DNA of 64,000 nt, taken from contig CAJNOJ010000277.1 in assembly GCA_905250025.1 (NCBI GenBank), positions 1 to 64,000 on the forward strand. The letters are read 5' to 3'. The position numbers and the translations under genes are program-made. The stretch comes from Adineta ricciae. Taxonomy: Eukaryota > Rotifera > Eurotatoria > Adinetida > Adinetidae. This document shows, in pieces, positions 51,099-61,622 of the stretch. How positions within the stretch are numbered: the stretch's first letter is position 1; each line of letters begins with the position of its first letter. Under the pieces are notes generated by a model. The model ran no database searches, was not told the origin of the DNA, and saw only the letters and a program-made list of their open reading frames with translations.

Positions 51099-51665
51099 AT
51101 GGCTCAAGATCAACTCTTTCTTCAAACCTTTACTCATTGGAAACAAATCTATATGAATAGTTATCCCAATATGAATTTTCTTCGTCAATGGCATTTGGAA
51201 AAAACTGAAGATCCAGAAATCGTCGCTACTAACGATAGTAGTCAACAGATTCTCAAACGATATTCCGGTGCACAGTAAGTGGCGCCGATATTTTCTCATA
51301 AACATAATGTTTTTCCGTGAAGATTTCACTGTGCTCATTGTGGGAATCAATGGTTCAGTCGAATTCATTCGAGTATTCTGTTCCAATATTACGAACACAC
51401 ACGCATCATCAAATGGAAATTGTTCGGTCAACAATGTCGTCGATGTCGACAAGAATTTGTTGTTCCTACCTACCAACCTGATTCGATTACAGAAACAATA
51501 CGTTATTTAATCGAGAAATTAGCTTTTAAAACACGTCGAGTTGATCTACGTCCAATAGATCCAGATCGGCCAACAATTCTCTATAATGGAAATAGACATC
51601 GAGAAGACGATTTGACTTGTTTTTGTGAAGCTTGTAAATTACGAAGACAATATTGCGAAAATTAA
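51099..51665 (+). CDS. 3CxxC-type zinc-finger protein
   Basis: Exons 51099-51274 and 51323-51665 join across a 48-bp intron to 172 residues. An N-terminal helical stretch (HWKQIYMN...LRQWHLEKTED) precedes the zinc-binding part. CAHC (62-65) and CRRC (97-100) within FGQQCRRCRQEFVVPTY match the 3CxxC family that includes receptor-transporting proteins. A terminal CFCEAC...C group supplies further ligands. Vertebrate members chaperone membrane receptors or take part in antiviral responses; the role here is unknown. No membrane segment is seen, unlike the anchored vertebrate RTPs. Confidence 0.75.
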
Positions 51666-52173
51666 ACATTTATAAATCAAAAATATCTTATTCTTGTGTC
51701 TTTTTCTAATATACGAACAGGTCGACGAAGCATACGTAGGTAATACGTGTCGCTTTCAACTATCACGTTTTTTCTGAAAAATTCAAACTGGCATAATTGG
51801 TGTCGAACAAAATGTGCAATAGTTTATGGCGTCTGACTTATTTGTTGTTTTCGTCGAGTGATTACTTAGAAACTGTCCTTGTATGAAGACGGTACGTATT
51901 ATTGACCCAGGTTGACTTTTCTCAAAAGACTGGACAAATGTTATCGAAGACATGGAATGAACTTTCAGAATCTATATCAAAACACCATCCTTCTCGAAGG
52001 TATCCGGTGCTACATTGATCTTTCTACTATACCATAGATTAACTTTTTTGTGATGTATAGCGTGAATGTCTATTGGTTTCTATTTCCGAAATAAGAGATA
52101 ACACAAGTGAAGATGCTATGACTCATTACAATGTCATCTTCAACACTAAACACACAGATTTTTTACAATAAAA
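51666..52173. other. intergenic, nothing recognised
   Basis: Between convergent genes. AT-rich; no frame or RNA gene supported. Confidence 0.55.
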
Positions 52174-54123
52174 TTACAAAAAAAATTTAATTCCTTCGAT
52201 CAGGCCAGCCGCAAATTTCTGTTTGCAGAAGTAAACACCATCAAAAGCATCTAATTTGTCCGTTGGAAGATCGTTGTTATTCACCATCACATGTTTAATC
52301 GCACCACACGAAGCATTCATACCGTTGTTCAAATCACAACATATAATACAACGATTCAATGGAATGGATAAACAACTTAACAACCAACGAATTACTAATC
52401 TTTTCGTAACATCGGCCGGAACTGGGAACAGCTTTAAATTACTATCATAATCTGAATAATCATCGTAGGTGATGCATTTTGAACTATTCTTATCGGTGCA
52501 TTGAGTAAATTGACTTTGATTGGTGATGTCGAAGAAATGCGTCGAGTTCTGTTTGATGAGACTTTTCCATTTCTTCATAATCATATATTTCTTTTCCGAA
52601 GAATTGTACGAATAGATTTCATCACCAGAATAACAAATAAACACGTTCGGACACGGCAAAGCTGATTCTTGGACGATCTGCAAACTTTCTTCCAGGCCCA
52701 TGTCAGTAGAATATACCAAACAAAGATTTACGGTATACTGTTCAATGAATGTTTTGAATGAACACAAAGGTATCGGATCCCTCGTCGCCAAATTACCATC
52801 GAATTCAATAATGATCACCATCGCATCATTTGACAACGTCTTGGGTAACACATATCGTTCGACAGGCGGTTGATCAGATGTACAAATCGATTCGATATTC
52901 TTCACCCAACGGTACCATGAGTAATAATTAAGAACATTATGAAGTCCATTATTAGAAAACAAATTCCATACTTCTGTATTGTCGTCATTGAGAATCGACG
53001 AAATCTTCTGTATCATATCATTTTCGTTGTAAACGTTGACTAAATAACCAATGTTAACGTTGTGAATAATATCTGTTGTACCACCGTTGTCCGTAAGAAC
53101 GACAGGTAAGCCGTATGAAGCAGCTTCGAGTGTGGTTAAACCGAATGGTTCGATCAATGATGGATTAAAGTAGATTCCTCCAGCTTCTCTTGCCGATATG
53201 AACAATTGAAAAATTTCTTCTTGAGAATCAAATTGATAGAAACGAACGAAGTCAGGATACATCGCACATCGTTCTTCAATTGCTACGCGGATACTTCTCG
53301 ATTCGTCTGTTACTTTGCCGTTGGTTGTGGCGAGGATGATTTCCGTATTCGCACGTAACCATTCCGACTGCGCTAAGACATCGATGGGAGCGACTAAATT
53401 TTTCGTGTGAGACAGTCGCGCGACCAGAATAATCGGTTTGCGTTTGGTTTGAATCGACGACCGAACGATGATCGATGGAACTTCAATGCCTGGTGCTACG
53501 ACGTTAATTTTGTTCGAAGAGAAGTTTTTGTACATCGTACACTGATTGAATTTCTCGTGTTCGCTGCTGACAACGACGCTAGTTGCATAACGAAACAATT
53601 GTTCTTCGTAATAGATACGCGTTGAGAAATGGTATTGTTTTTCGAGCTCATCACCATTTGAATCGATATTCCGCAATAAATTTCTCAGTTTCGTTCTTCC
53701 CAAAGAATGTGGAATGAAAATAAATGGAATCTTCAACATTCGATTGAGCAGCAAAGCAACAGCACCAGCATCGGCGTAGTTTCCGATAATCAGATCAGGA
53801 TACTTGTTATTTTCAATGAAGTAATTCACACATGAATCCGTAAATTCCCAAACATAAGGCCATAAATCTTCTTTTCTTCGATATTTATTCGATTGCATCT
53901 CCAACCGAACTAATTTCACATTGTTTCGCTCCTGTGCTTTGACACTGTACTGATTGCTTTCGTCTAGTAAACGAGTGACAATTGTTACTTGATGATTTTG
54001 TCGAGCCAATTCTTCACACGCTTGTAAAACATAGATGATTTGCCCGCCTGTATCGTTGTCCAAACCTGGTTCTGGTTTGTACAGATCGATTTTGCCATGG
54101 AATTGAATGGCGACGATGTACAT
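52174..54123 (-). CDS. sucrose-phosphate-synthase-like GT4 glycosyltransferase with degenerate phosphatase tail
   Basis: Intronless, 649 residues. The N-terminal domain has the sucrose-synthase/SPS signature NDTGGQ (23-28), and HSLGRTKL (139-146) matches the SPS 'HSLGRxK' element. The GT4 EX7E motif is EPFGLTTLE (E325, E333) followed by DNGGTTDI. Residues about 430-649 resemble the sucrose-phosphatase (HAD) tail, but the first motif reads EFDGN where an active phosphatase has DxD, so this part is probably inactive, as in plant SPS. The predicted reaction is UDP-glucose + fructose-6-phosphate to sucrose-6-phosphate in the cytosol; a related disaccharide product cannot be excluded. Animals normally lack this enzyme. 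Together with the absence of introns among intron-rich neighbours, that suggests horizontal acquisition. The ATG at 54123 immediately precedes the first strand (YIVAIQFHG). Confidence 0.85.
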   Translation of the reverse strand: MYIVAIQFHGKIDLYKPEPGLDNDTGGQIIYVLQACEELARQNHQVTIVTRLLDESNQYSVKAQERNNVKLVRLEMQSNKYRRKEDLWPYVWEFTDSCVNYFIENNKYPDLIIGNYADAGAVALLLNRMLKIPFIFIPHSLGRTKLRNLLRNIDSNGDELEKQYHFSTRIYYEEQLFRYATSVVVSSEHEKFNQCTMYKNFSSNKINVVAPGIEVPSIIVRSSIQTKRKPIILVARLSHTKNLVAPIDVLAQSEWLRANTEIILATTNGKVTDESRSIRVAIEERCAMYPDFVRFYQFDSQEEIFQLFISAREAGGIYFNPSLIEPFGLTTLEAASYGLPVVLTDNGGTTDIIHNVNIGYLVNVYNENDMIQKISSILNDDNTEVWNLFSNNGLHNVLNYYSWYRWVKNIESICTSDQPPVERYVLPKTLSNDAMVIIIEFDGNLATRDPIPLCSFKTFIEQYTVNLCLVYSTDMGLEESLQIVQESALPCPNVFICYSGDEIYSYNSSEKKYMIMKKWKSLIKQNSTHFFDITNQSQFTQCTDKNSSKCITYDDYSDYDSNLKLFPVPADVTKRLVIRWLLSCLSIPLNRCIICCDLNNGMNASCGAIKHVMVNNNDLPTDKLDAFDGVYFCKQKFAAGLIEGIKFFL

Positions 54124-55568
54124 CTAAACGAGTATAGATTGCCTTTACTGCATAGAAAATGGAAAAGAGGGTGTGGCTTGCAGGGTGTGTGATGAATTAC
54201 GGCACAGTTGTATGCGTGTGAGAATCATCACTGAAACTGATTTTCTCTCTTGGGTGCAATTTATTTCGATGAAGCCCACTTACTTGTTTAATCAATATTG
54301 TTGTATATCACTGGAAATATTTGATGTATTCTGTTCTAAACAATGAACAATCTCTATATTTTTATATTCTTCTCTTCGACACGCTTTGCTTCTCTCTCTC
54401 TGTAAAGAAATTATCACCTCGATTGTTCGCTATGCCGTCGTTAGACCGTACGGGCAATGGCCAAATGGACTAATTTCGAAGAGGAAAATTGGCGGAGCAA
54501 GTTGACGAAAGAAAATTGTTTAATAGAAAGAGTGAGTGATTGCATTGCATTGAACAGCATATTCATCATTTCACGAAGCTGGATGGTTTACTGTCGCAAA
54601 TCTTTGATACAGGCTACACGAAAATAAATGGGAAAAAAGACGAAGATCTTGCAGTGAGACTTTTGAAAAAAAATGTTACCCTGTGGTATCCTATCTCGAA
54701 GTGTCGAAGCAGTCTTGTCGCTATGCATGACATGTACTATCAAAAATACCTTAACCATACGTATATAGAAAGTTTCTGCTCAGGTCATTGAAAATATGTG
54801 TTTGTTTAGGAGGGTTGGACGTTGATCTTTTGGTAAATAGATGAAAGATATCAAGCGTGAAGTAAGTAAACAGTTCATCGGAGATCTTGGAAACCTATAG
54901 ACCTTGATCTATCATTTCTTTTTCAGAATATTATCAAGTACGTCCTTCTATCAGCATTCATGATTAGATCTACTCTGGAAAGTATTGCTGGCTACAAATC
55001 AAATCGAAGAATCCTGTCCGGATGATACAAAATATCTCGAAATGGAAAGGTCAGATCTTCGTATTTTAGTGACTAACATTGTATCTTTCAGCTATGATCT
55101 CTTGTACAACTGAAGTTCACTGGTAGCCGAAATAATCCAACTCAAACATCTTTCTGACGAAGAATTCTTCTGCTTCTATAGCCGATGGTTTATTTGCAAA
55201 TTTCAATGAATTTTAACAGGTGGTCATGCCTGGAAATGGGACCAAGGCTTTTGTTCTATATATCGAGTTTAATAACTGGCGATTATTATTTCATTCATCT
55301 GTAGAAGTACTTTCCAAATGATACAATTCACGTGATATCGTCGAGCATCTTGCTGAGTGAACACTCAACTGATCATTATCTCTTCAATGAAGGATGCAAT
55401 TCTAACCCGAATTCGTGGAAAAACACTTTATTGAAAAAAATCAGCGATTTCAAATGGAATTAATCGAAGCATCAATTGTGGTCTGTGAAAATGTCTTCTT
55501 AAAAGTAGTGAATACTAAAAAGGTAGAAAAGTGTGCATCTTTTTTAAAACAGATTCTTTTAGTCTCTT
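54124..55568. other. long non-conserved stretch with possible decayed gene fragments
   Basis: About 1.4 kb without a convincing gene. An 83-codon frame ends near 54791. At about 54976-55209 a plus-strand frame reads DLLWKVLLATNQIEESCPDDTKYLEMES...YDLLYN, then a TGA, then LVAEIIQLKHLSDEEFFCFYSRWF. A possible 42-44 bp intron lies around 55049-55092. This looks like an exon set with a premature stop, that is, a decaying gene of unknown family, but noise cannot be excluded. Confidence 0.3.
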
Positions 55569-55871
55569 TCAACGGCACTTTCCATTAGTTGGCTCCATAC
55601 ATTTGTTATTACACCAGATTTGCGATTTGGTGCAAATTAAGCCCCAGATACACTTTTCCGTTGCTGGATTAAAACATACCTTTCCACACCAACCTTCTTC
55701 TTTTCGACATACAAAACCAGAATTACATTTATGCGTGTCGGGTAAATAACATTTCGAACCACATTGCTTTTCATTTCGTAAACATTCGATCGGTTCACTT
55801 GTTGTTTGACCAAATGCTGAATAAACTAGAAGAGTCAACTGCACTCCGAAGAATACGAACGAATATTTCAT
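55569..55871 (-). CDS. small secreted cysteine-rich protein with carbohydrate-binding-like repeats
   Basis: Single exon, 100 residues. A signal peptide (MKYSFVFFGVQLTLLVYSAFG) is followed by three cysteine repeats of the form C-G-x-x-C-[YF]-x-P-x4-C-x-x-G-x-x-C: QCGSKCYLPDTHKCNSGFVC, WCGKVCFNPATEKC and a shorter WCNNKCMEPTNGKC. The pattern resembles the small carbohydrate-binding module found with fungal endo-1,3(4)-beta-glucanases. It is probably extracellular and glycan-binding; no catalytic domain is attached. Likely mature length is about 79 residues. Confidence 0.7.
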   Translation of the reverse strand: MKYSFVFFGVQLTLLVYSAFGQTTSEPIECLRNEKQCGSKCYLPDTHKCNSGFVCRKEEGWCGKVCFNPATEKCIWGLICTKSQIWCNNKCMEPTNGKCR

Positions 55872-56232
55872 CTCTATCGACAGAAAAATGAAACTAATCG
55901 ATTACTCATGAGCGTTTATATCGCTCGTTATTCGATCGATGAATCTAGTCAAGATTGAAAGAAAGGTAAATCTATATGCGCATGAGAAATCATTGGTGAA
56001 CACGATCAGTACATTGATCCTTTCACGGCGCTTTGCAAAAGTTAAAGGCAAGGTTAAATCTTCATCGGGTGTAGGAAAGAAAAAGGGTCGATTTTATTCA
56101 AAAGTTAACAAGTCGTGGAGTTTAGAGAGAAGAATGAAGGAACGAATAAATGACTTTGAACAACTTGTCTTCGGATTTTATTTTCGCAGGAAAATACTTC
56201 TTCTCATTCCTCTTGATAATACTAGAGAATCT
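55872..56232. other. intergenic, nothing recognised
   Basis: Upstream of the cysteine-rich gene and downstream of the glycosyltransferase-like gene, both on the minus strand. The open plus-strand frame here runs antisense into the neighbouring exon and is not supported. Confidence 0.5.
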
Positions 56233-57595
56233 TCATCTAATTTTGTCCAGTATTTCCTTCCATTTTGCGTGCAGCGTCTCCTTCAAATTTTGATTATAAA
56301 TTTTCATTTTCGCACTGATTTCATCGAGGTTTGCGTTAACTAACTTTTCGGCTAAATCATTAGTCGATTCGTAATACGTTATATGTGGCCACTGATAAAA
56401 ATCCGAAAAGTTCAACCAGTAGCGAATCGCATTCATATCCAATTCGTTATTCGGATCAGGAATGTCGGGTGACAAAACGCCGGAAATGAGCGAAGCATTT
56501 TTATACTTCTCAGATAATCCATCCCAAGCTCGTTCAGCAAGTAGACGATATTTGAAATGCCATTGCGTTAGAAGGTCAAGCGAGGGAAAAAACAATGGAA
56601 TATTCATTCGATATTGTTCGAATAAACTCATAACAGAGACTTGGTATGGAACATAGATAATTCCTGGATGTTGAGCAAGATGACGATAGGAATAATGACC
56701 TTTGTAATGTTCACGGAGATGGGCAACGGTGATCGAAGTTTTCAAAGGTCGCAGCGCATTTGTTAGGTTCATTTTGAATAGAACAGAGAAACTTTTCTTC
56801 TCGATTCGAGTAATGATAAACGGTTTTTTGTTCAATCGTGAATACGATGCTTGAGTGTAAGCACATAACGATGGTAAAACAATCGTCTGAATGCCGGTGA
56901 AGTATCGAATGTATTCAGCGTCGTACAAATTATTCCCAGCAATGACATTTCTAAACAGGAAATGATGAACAATTGACGTCTCGTTTACACATAAAATTAC
57001 TTTGGATTCGAAGCGATCTTTTGTAAATTTTGATTCAAAAGTTGCCAGTCTTCTTTTCCATGTCTTCCGAATTCGTATCGTGTCGATGAGACAATGATAA
57101 TTGTTCGATTGAACGGCATGAATAGCTCGCACATGGCAACAGAATGAAAACACATGAAGATTTTCACTTGATTCATTTCGACATCATTTTTATAAGCTTC
57201 GTAAAACTGCTGTCGAATAGCAGGACTTGGCGCGATGCCATTGTCTGGAGTTAACACTTTCAGATCTTTTGCACAAGAATCAGTTTGACTACAAGCACCT
57301 GATAAACTTTTGTCGATGAAATAAACATCGAACGCCTTAAATTGATCCTTAATATCGTGAACCGGACTAAATCGAAGAAGAGTTCGTCAAAATTCGAAGT
57401 AAATCTTCAATACCTTATGTGATAATCGCTGACCCAAATAACTGTTTTGTTGTGAGGTATGATCGGACGCTGTCTCATTTGATTGTAAGCTTTCGCGGCA
57501 TATAAACTCAACAGAATATTTCCGAGAATGAAAAGAATAAACACGATTTTCCTAATTGTACTACAATGTTGTTTCCAGAACGTGTTCCGTTTCAT
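56233..57595 (-). CDS. type II membrane glycosyltransferase-like protein, uncharacterised family
   Basis: Minus-strand exons 57595-57414, 57366-57001 and 56950-56233 join across introns of 47 and 50 bp to 421 residues. A short basic N-terminus and one membrane segment (IVFILFILGNILLSLYAAKAY) predict a Golgi type II protein. The lumenal part has paired cysteines, an N-glycosylation site, and segments such as RTIIIVSSTRYEFGRHGKEDW, GIIYVPYQVSVMSLFEQYR, PLFFPSLDLL and FYQWPHITYYES, typical in style of alpha-glycosyltransferases that build surface glycans, though I cannot name the family. The C-terminus is a basic helix. An upstream in-frame ATG at 57652 would add 19 residues; the later ATG is preferred because it starts the classic basic-then-hydrophobic anchor. 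Confidence 0.7.
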
Positions 57596-58227
57596 GTTAC
57601 CACTAGCGAAGTCTTCACGATACAAAGACACAATTGTATAAGAAGTTCTCAATGTTAAAACTTACCCACTCAGTATGTTCATTCGCGACATGAAAAATGA
57701 ATTACATTCGTGAAGGCGTCGTCACGCTTCTTCATCGTCAAATATGTTGAATCGCGTATTTTGATGTCTACTGTACATATAACCATGCGTAAAATTGATG
57801 AATAAATGTGTTCTCTTTCTTTCGTAGCTTGTTTGATATATTGAAAAATATCTTTCGTTCTTTTCATAGACAATAGCGTTGATATACAGTTAAAAATGAG
57901 AGTAACCTATACAGACGACACTGATTAAGGAAGAAGTGTCTCTAAGGAAAAAAAGGGATCTTTCATGTGTTTAAAAAGACGGATGTAAACATATAACAAC
58001 TTTTCTTTGCATGCAAACAAATGCGACGCAAAGGTATCGTTTTTAAGCGTTGAACGGTCGTTTACTCAATACATTAAACAAGATTTTGTTTAGAGAAAAA
58101 GCAAACAAAAAAAAATACTTGTGCAAATCGTTTCTTTTTATAGATTTTATTTGTATGAGAAAGAGAATCGATAGTATTAATAGTAGTCTTTTTTTATACT
58201 AAACAGTAAAAATTATAGAAGACCGAT
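57596..58227. other. intergenic, nothing recognised
   Basis: AT-rich; no supported frame or RNA gene. Should include the promoter of the glycosyltransferase-like gene. Confidence 0.5.
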
Positions 58228-59268
58228 TCACAATCCGTACCATTGATTATTTTTCACTTGTAAACCAGTCCTTCCTATCGTAAGAGGCACTTCAGGTGCG
58301 ATAACTCGCCGTGCTCTTTGTCTTTGCTTTACAATTTGAACTAATTCAGGCAGGGCCAATACGCACATGAACGGTTGTAATGGACAAATGAATACATAAA
58401 TATAGTATAAATAGTAAAGATTAGGAATATTTTCCAGCAATTGTTTATTGGCGCTATTACTTACTGTAGTCATAACAACTGCCGGAAGCCAAAGAAGAAA
58501 ATATAACGAAGAATAAACCAAAAGATTGAGCGTTAATCTTTTCTGCTTTTTCCAAGTGTTTCTTTGTTGTTGACGAGCTTTTTTCATCGAACGCATCACA
58601 CGCACGACTAATATAAAATTCGCGAAGCCATTCATCAGTACCGGAAGCACAATATTAAAGACCCAGTCCAAATTATACGCAAGAATAACATCCAAATAAC
58701 ATGGATACAAGCAATACTGACTTGTCTCATCATATGACACTTCACAGGGGTACAAATATATGACTACAAGATAGAAGCACGATGGATAAACCACTCCGAA
58801 TATCAATGGACTGTAATGTAGAATCCATCGTAGTCGACGAAGACGTAACAAGTGCGAATGGAAAACGAGAACGTGCCGCTGAAAACTCGAGATCATGGCG
58901 AGATACAAGCTTACGGCCAGAAGTGTATAATCGATCCAATACCACCAGAGACAAAATGTGCGGTTTCGAGGTGTATCAGAGCCTGTTCGATAGGTGTTCA
59001 TAGTGAAAGGAAGATCAAAGGTATTGTACAAGAAAGAAGTGATGCTGAGAAGAAGGATGGGATGATTGTGCAAAGAATTGATGATTGATGTTCGCCAATG
59101 AGAGAAGAAATAAACGAAAATGAGAAGACTGCAGAGAATCGAGGGAATGAGAACAGCTAATAGAATAGAAAATAAGATTGGATAGGTGATTATATTGTTT
59201 TCTCCGATGAACGATTGGTTTTCGCTATTCATTGTTTGTGTACCGAAAGAAAACGACAATACTAACAA
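58228..59268 (-). CDS. rhodopsin-like seven-transmembrane G-protein-coupled receptor
   Basis: Single exon, 346 residues (334 if the second Met, at 59232, is used). Seven hydrophobic segments can be traced, from PILFSILLAVLIPSILCSLLIFVYF to YLYYIYVFICPLQPFMCVLAL. An N-glycosylation sequon lies in the N-terminus, and cysteines before TM3 (FCLWWYW) and in loop 2 could form the usual disulfide. The basic third loop (MRSMKKARQQQRNTWKKQKR) is suited to G-protein coupling. The TM3 end reads FQRH instead of DRY and TM7 lacks NPxxY, as in divergent receptor expansions. The ligand is unknown. No intron. Confidence 0.82.
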   Translation of the reverse strand: MLVLSFSFGTQTMNSENQSFIGENNIITYPILFSILLAVLIPSILCSLLIFVYFFSHWRTSIINSLHNHPILLLSITSFLYNTFDLPFTMNTYRTGSDTPRNRTFCLWWYWIDYTLLAVSLYLAMISSFQRHVLVFHSHLLRLRRLRWILHYSPLIFGVVYPSCFYLVVIYLYPCEVSYDETSQYCLYPCYLDVILAYNLDWVFNIVLPVLMNGFANFILVVRVMRSMKKARQQQRNTWKKQKRLTLNLLVYSSLYFLLWLPAVVMTTVSNSANKQLLENIPNLYYLYYIYVFICPLQPFMCVLALPELVQIVKQRQRARRVIAPEVPLTIGRTGLQVKNNQWYGL

Positions 59269-59610
59269 GCTATAAGCCCATTTCTTAATTGATGTATGCT
59301 TACTGGACGCAGATTCTCAATTAAATAATCAAATGAACACACTACAACAGCAACAAGCTTTCTGCTTCAAGAGTCTATACTTTATTTTCTTTTTTTAGAA
59401 TTAACTAAGAAGATCTTAAACATGAACGCGTGATTAGTTTTTTGCTAGATAACACAATCATTACAAGTTACGTTGCTAAGAATTCGTTATCTATTAAGAA
59501 AAGAAAACAAAATATTATAAATAGACTGCGGTACTGATCCCCAAGGGTTAACGTGAAAGTACGACATCAGATAGAATCAAAAAGTTATATTTTCGCAATA
59601 AACCTTTCAT
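59269..59610. other. intergenic, nothing recognised
   Basis: Upstream of the receptor gene and downstream of the FG-GAP gene, both minus strand. AT-rich; no gene seen. Confidence 0.5.
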
Positions 59611-60920
59611 CTATTCAACAAGATTATTATAACACGTGCTTAAAAATATTCCTATTGAATTTTGTCTATAATTTGCAGAGATAAAGTCGATTCGATTGTC
59701 CCCATTAAAATCTCCAGTAATCACATCTCTTGGTTCAGAATTTGCTCCCGTAGCGAAAGTTTTTTGCATCAAAAAATTTCCATTTCCATTCCCGAGCATT
59801 ATTCCAATATTATTTGTACCTGAATTCGCCACAATAACATCTTGAGCATGATCTTTATTAAAATCATTTGAATCAATCGCATATGGCAAAGATCCAACAC
59901 CCGTAGAAAATCGTTTTTGTTTGGTAAATGTTCCATCACTATTTCCAAAAAGAATTGTTGTACTACCATCATCATAATTACCTGTAACGATATCTAATAT
60001 ATCATCTCGATTGAAATAATTAACAGTAAGTGCGTATGACCCTGGTTCCATGTTATAATTTGTTGAGTTTGAGAAATGTCCTGTGCCATTGCCAAAAAAG
60101 ATGGATAAAGTGTTATCTTCACCTTTACCAACAGCAATGTCGGCATGTTGATCTCGATTAAAATCATGAATTGATAGAAAATACGGTCCAGATCCATTTC
60201 CAGTGGGAAGAACGATCGCATTTTGAAATGATCCATCAGCATTTTGCAATAAGATTTGTATTTCAGCGAGTACATGGGCAACCACGACGATATCGGTGTA
60301 TGTGTCATTATTTATATCACTAAGAGCAACTTCTACCGGATTTGAATTAGTTCCTGTTGCTATGGGTTCTGAAGTTGAAAAACCTCCATAACCATCACCA
60401 TAATAGATTTGAACATTGCTGGCGTTCCTATTAGCAAGAACAATATCCATGTGAGTATCATTATTGATAAGACCGATAGCAATACCATTTGTGCCGGCAT
60501 TTGTTTGATTAAAAATTGTTATTTGTCGACTAAAACTACCGTTGCCTAAGCCGAACAATACAATTGCACTACCTTCGTCGTAGTTAGCAACAACAATATC
60601 CAGGAAACAATCGTTATCTAAATGTGCAGCTCGAATTGCTGTTGGTCCACGACCAACAAATTGAGAAAGCATTGGGAAAAATGAAATTGGGCATGTACTC
60701 CCTAGTAAATCAATAAATTCTATGGAGATATTCATTACTTTAATGTATACTTACCTGTTGCATGATTTGGAATATAGATACTGATCAATGATAAAATAAC
60801 AGTTGCTGATATGCACACACCGATAACACCGACGGATAAAAATAAAATTGGAAGTTTTAGAATGACGGGTACATTTGTTGATGAAAGTAAGAAAGATACT
60901 TTCGATGCGTACCACTTCAT
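59611..60920 (-). CDS. membrane-anchored FG-GAP/VCBS beta-propeller protein
   Basis: Minus-strand exons 60920-60755 and 60701-59611 join across a 53-bp intron (phase 1) to 418 residues. Exon 1 encodes a short cytoplasmic tail and one membrane segment (LPILFLSVGVIGVCISATVILSLISIYI). Exon 2 encodes six to seven repeats of the FG-GAP/VCBS type, with Asp-rich calcium loops such as DFNRDQHADIAV, DFNKDHAQDVIVANSG and DFNGDNRIDFISANY, alternating with LFGNSDGTF-type strands. The product is predicted to be a type II surface protein with a calcium-binding extracellular propeller, probably adhesive. An alternative acceptor inside the intron (35 bp) would break the frame. Confidence 0.85.
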
Positions 60921-61622
60921 TGTAAAGCAATTAGAAGTGAAGTGAAGAGAAATTGTTGTGCAAATCTGGTTATGATATAGTATAGTGTGTTGAAATAGCC
61001 ATCAGTATCTTCCTTTTTCATTGAATTGATCCGATCAAAAGTTGTGATAGACCCCATTTACTGAAGGACAATTGGTATGAGACAGAGCGGATGGCCCGTG
61101 GGCCACGAAAATGTGAAAACGGACGTGTTACCTTTCATGGCTGTTTGAGAAGCAAATTATGTTAGCGAAAGCCTGGAGCACAACAATTCTCGCTCTAGCG
61201 TAGACACCATAGTTATTCGTGTCTCCAGACAGTGTAAATGAGTACTTGATAGCCAATGAGTAAGGTATGTACGAGACATTGATGATCAAGCTGTGTAACG
61301 TTCACCTTTCTTTAAAACAGACTCATATGTTGTCGTTCCTTTAATTGAACGAAATATTCAGGCAAAGACTGTGGTAGGTGTAGAATATAATTCTCTATCA
61401 TATGGTGTTGACTTAGAGGGAGAACATCGTGATAAATACTGTTTTATCGTCAGTAATTATTTAAAGGTAGATCAATTAAAAATCAATTAAGAAAAACAAC
61501 GATTCATAATTCTTAGAACAATACTGAAAAGAAAAAATAATCATGTAAAAGGTTCAGGACTGTTTATGCCATTCATTTGCGCAAAAGTATCACTTTCAAC
61601 ATCAATTGAAGCTTCTGTTTTG
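60921..61622. other. intergenic, nothing recognised
   Basis: About 700 bp; only a short palindrome (GGCCCGTGGGCC near 61093) stands out. No gene supported. Confidence 0.5.

Noticed and set aside
56951..57000. Apparent frameshift between two overlapping frames in the glycosyltransferase-like gene
   Set aside because: A 50-bp GT-AG intron fits exactly and restores the frame to a 421-residue protein, so no mutation is needed.
58782..59088. Plus-strand frames over the receptor gene
   Set aside because: Antisense shadows of the clear seven-transmembrane coding frame.
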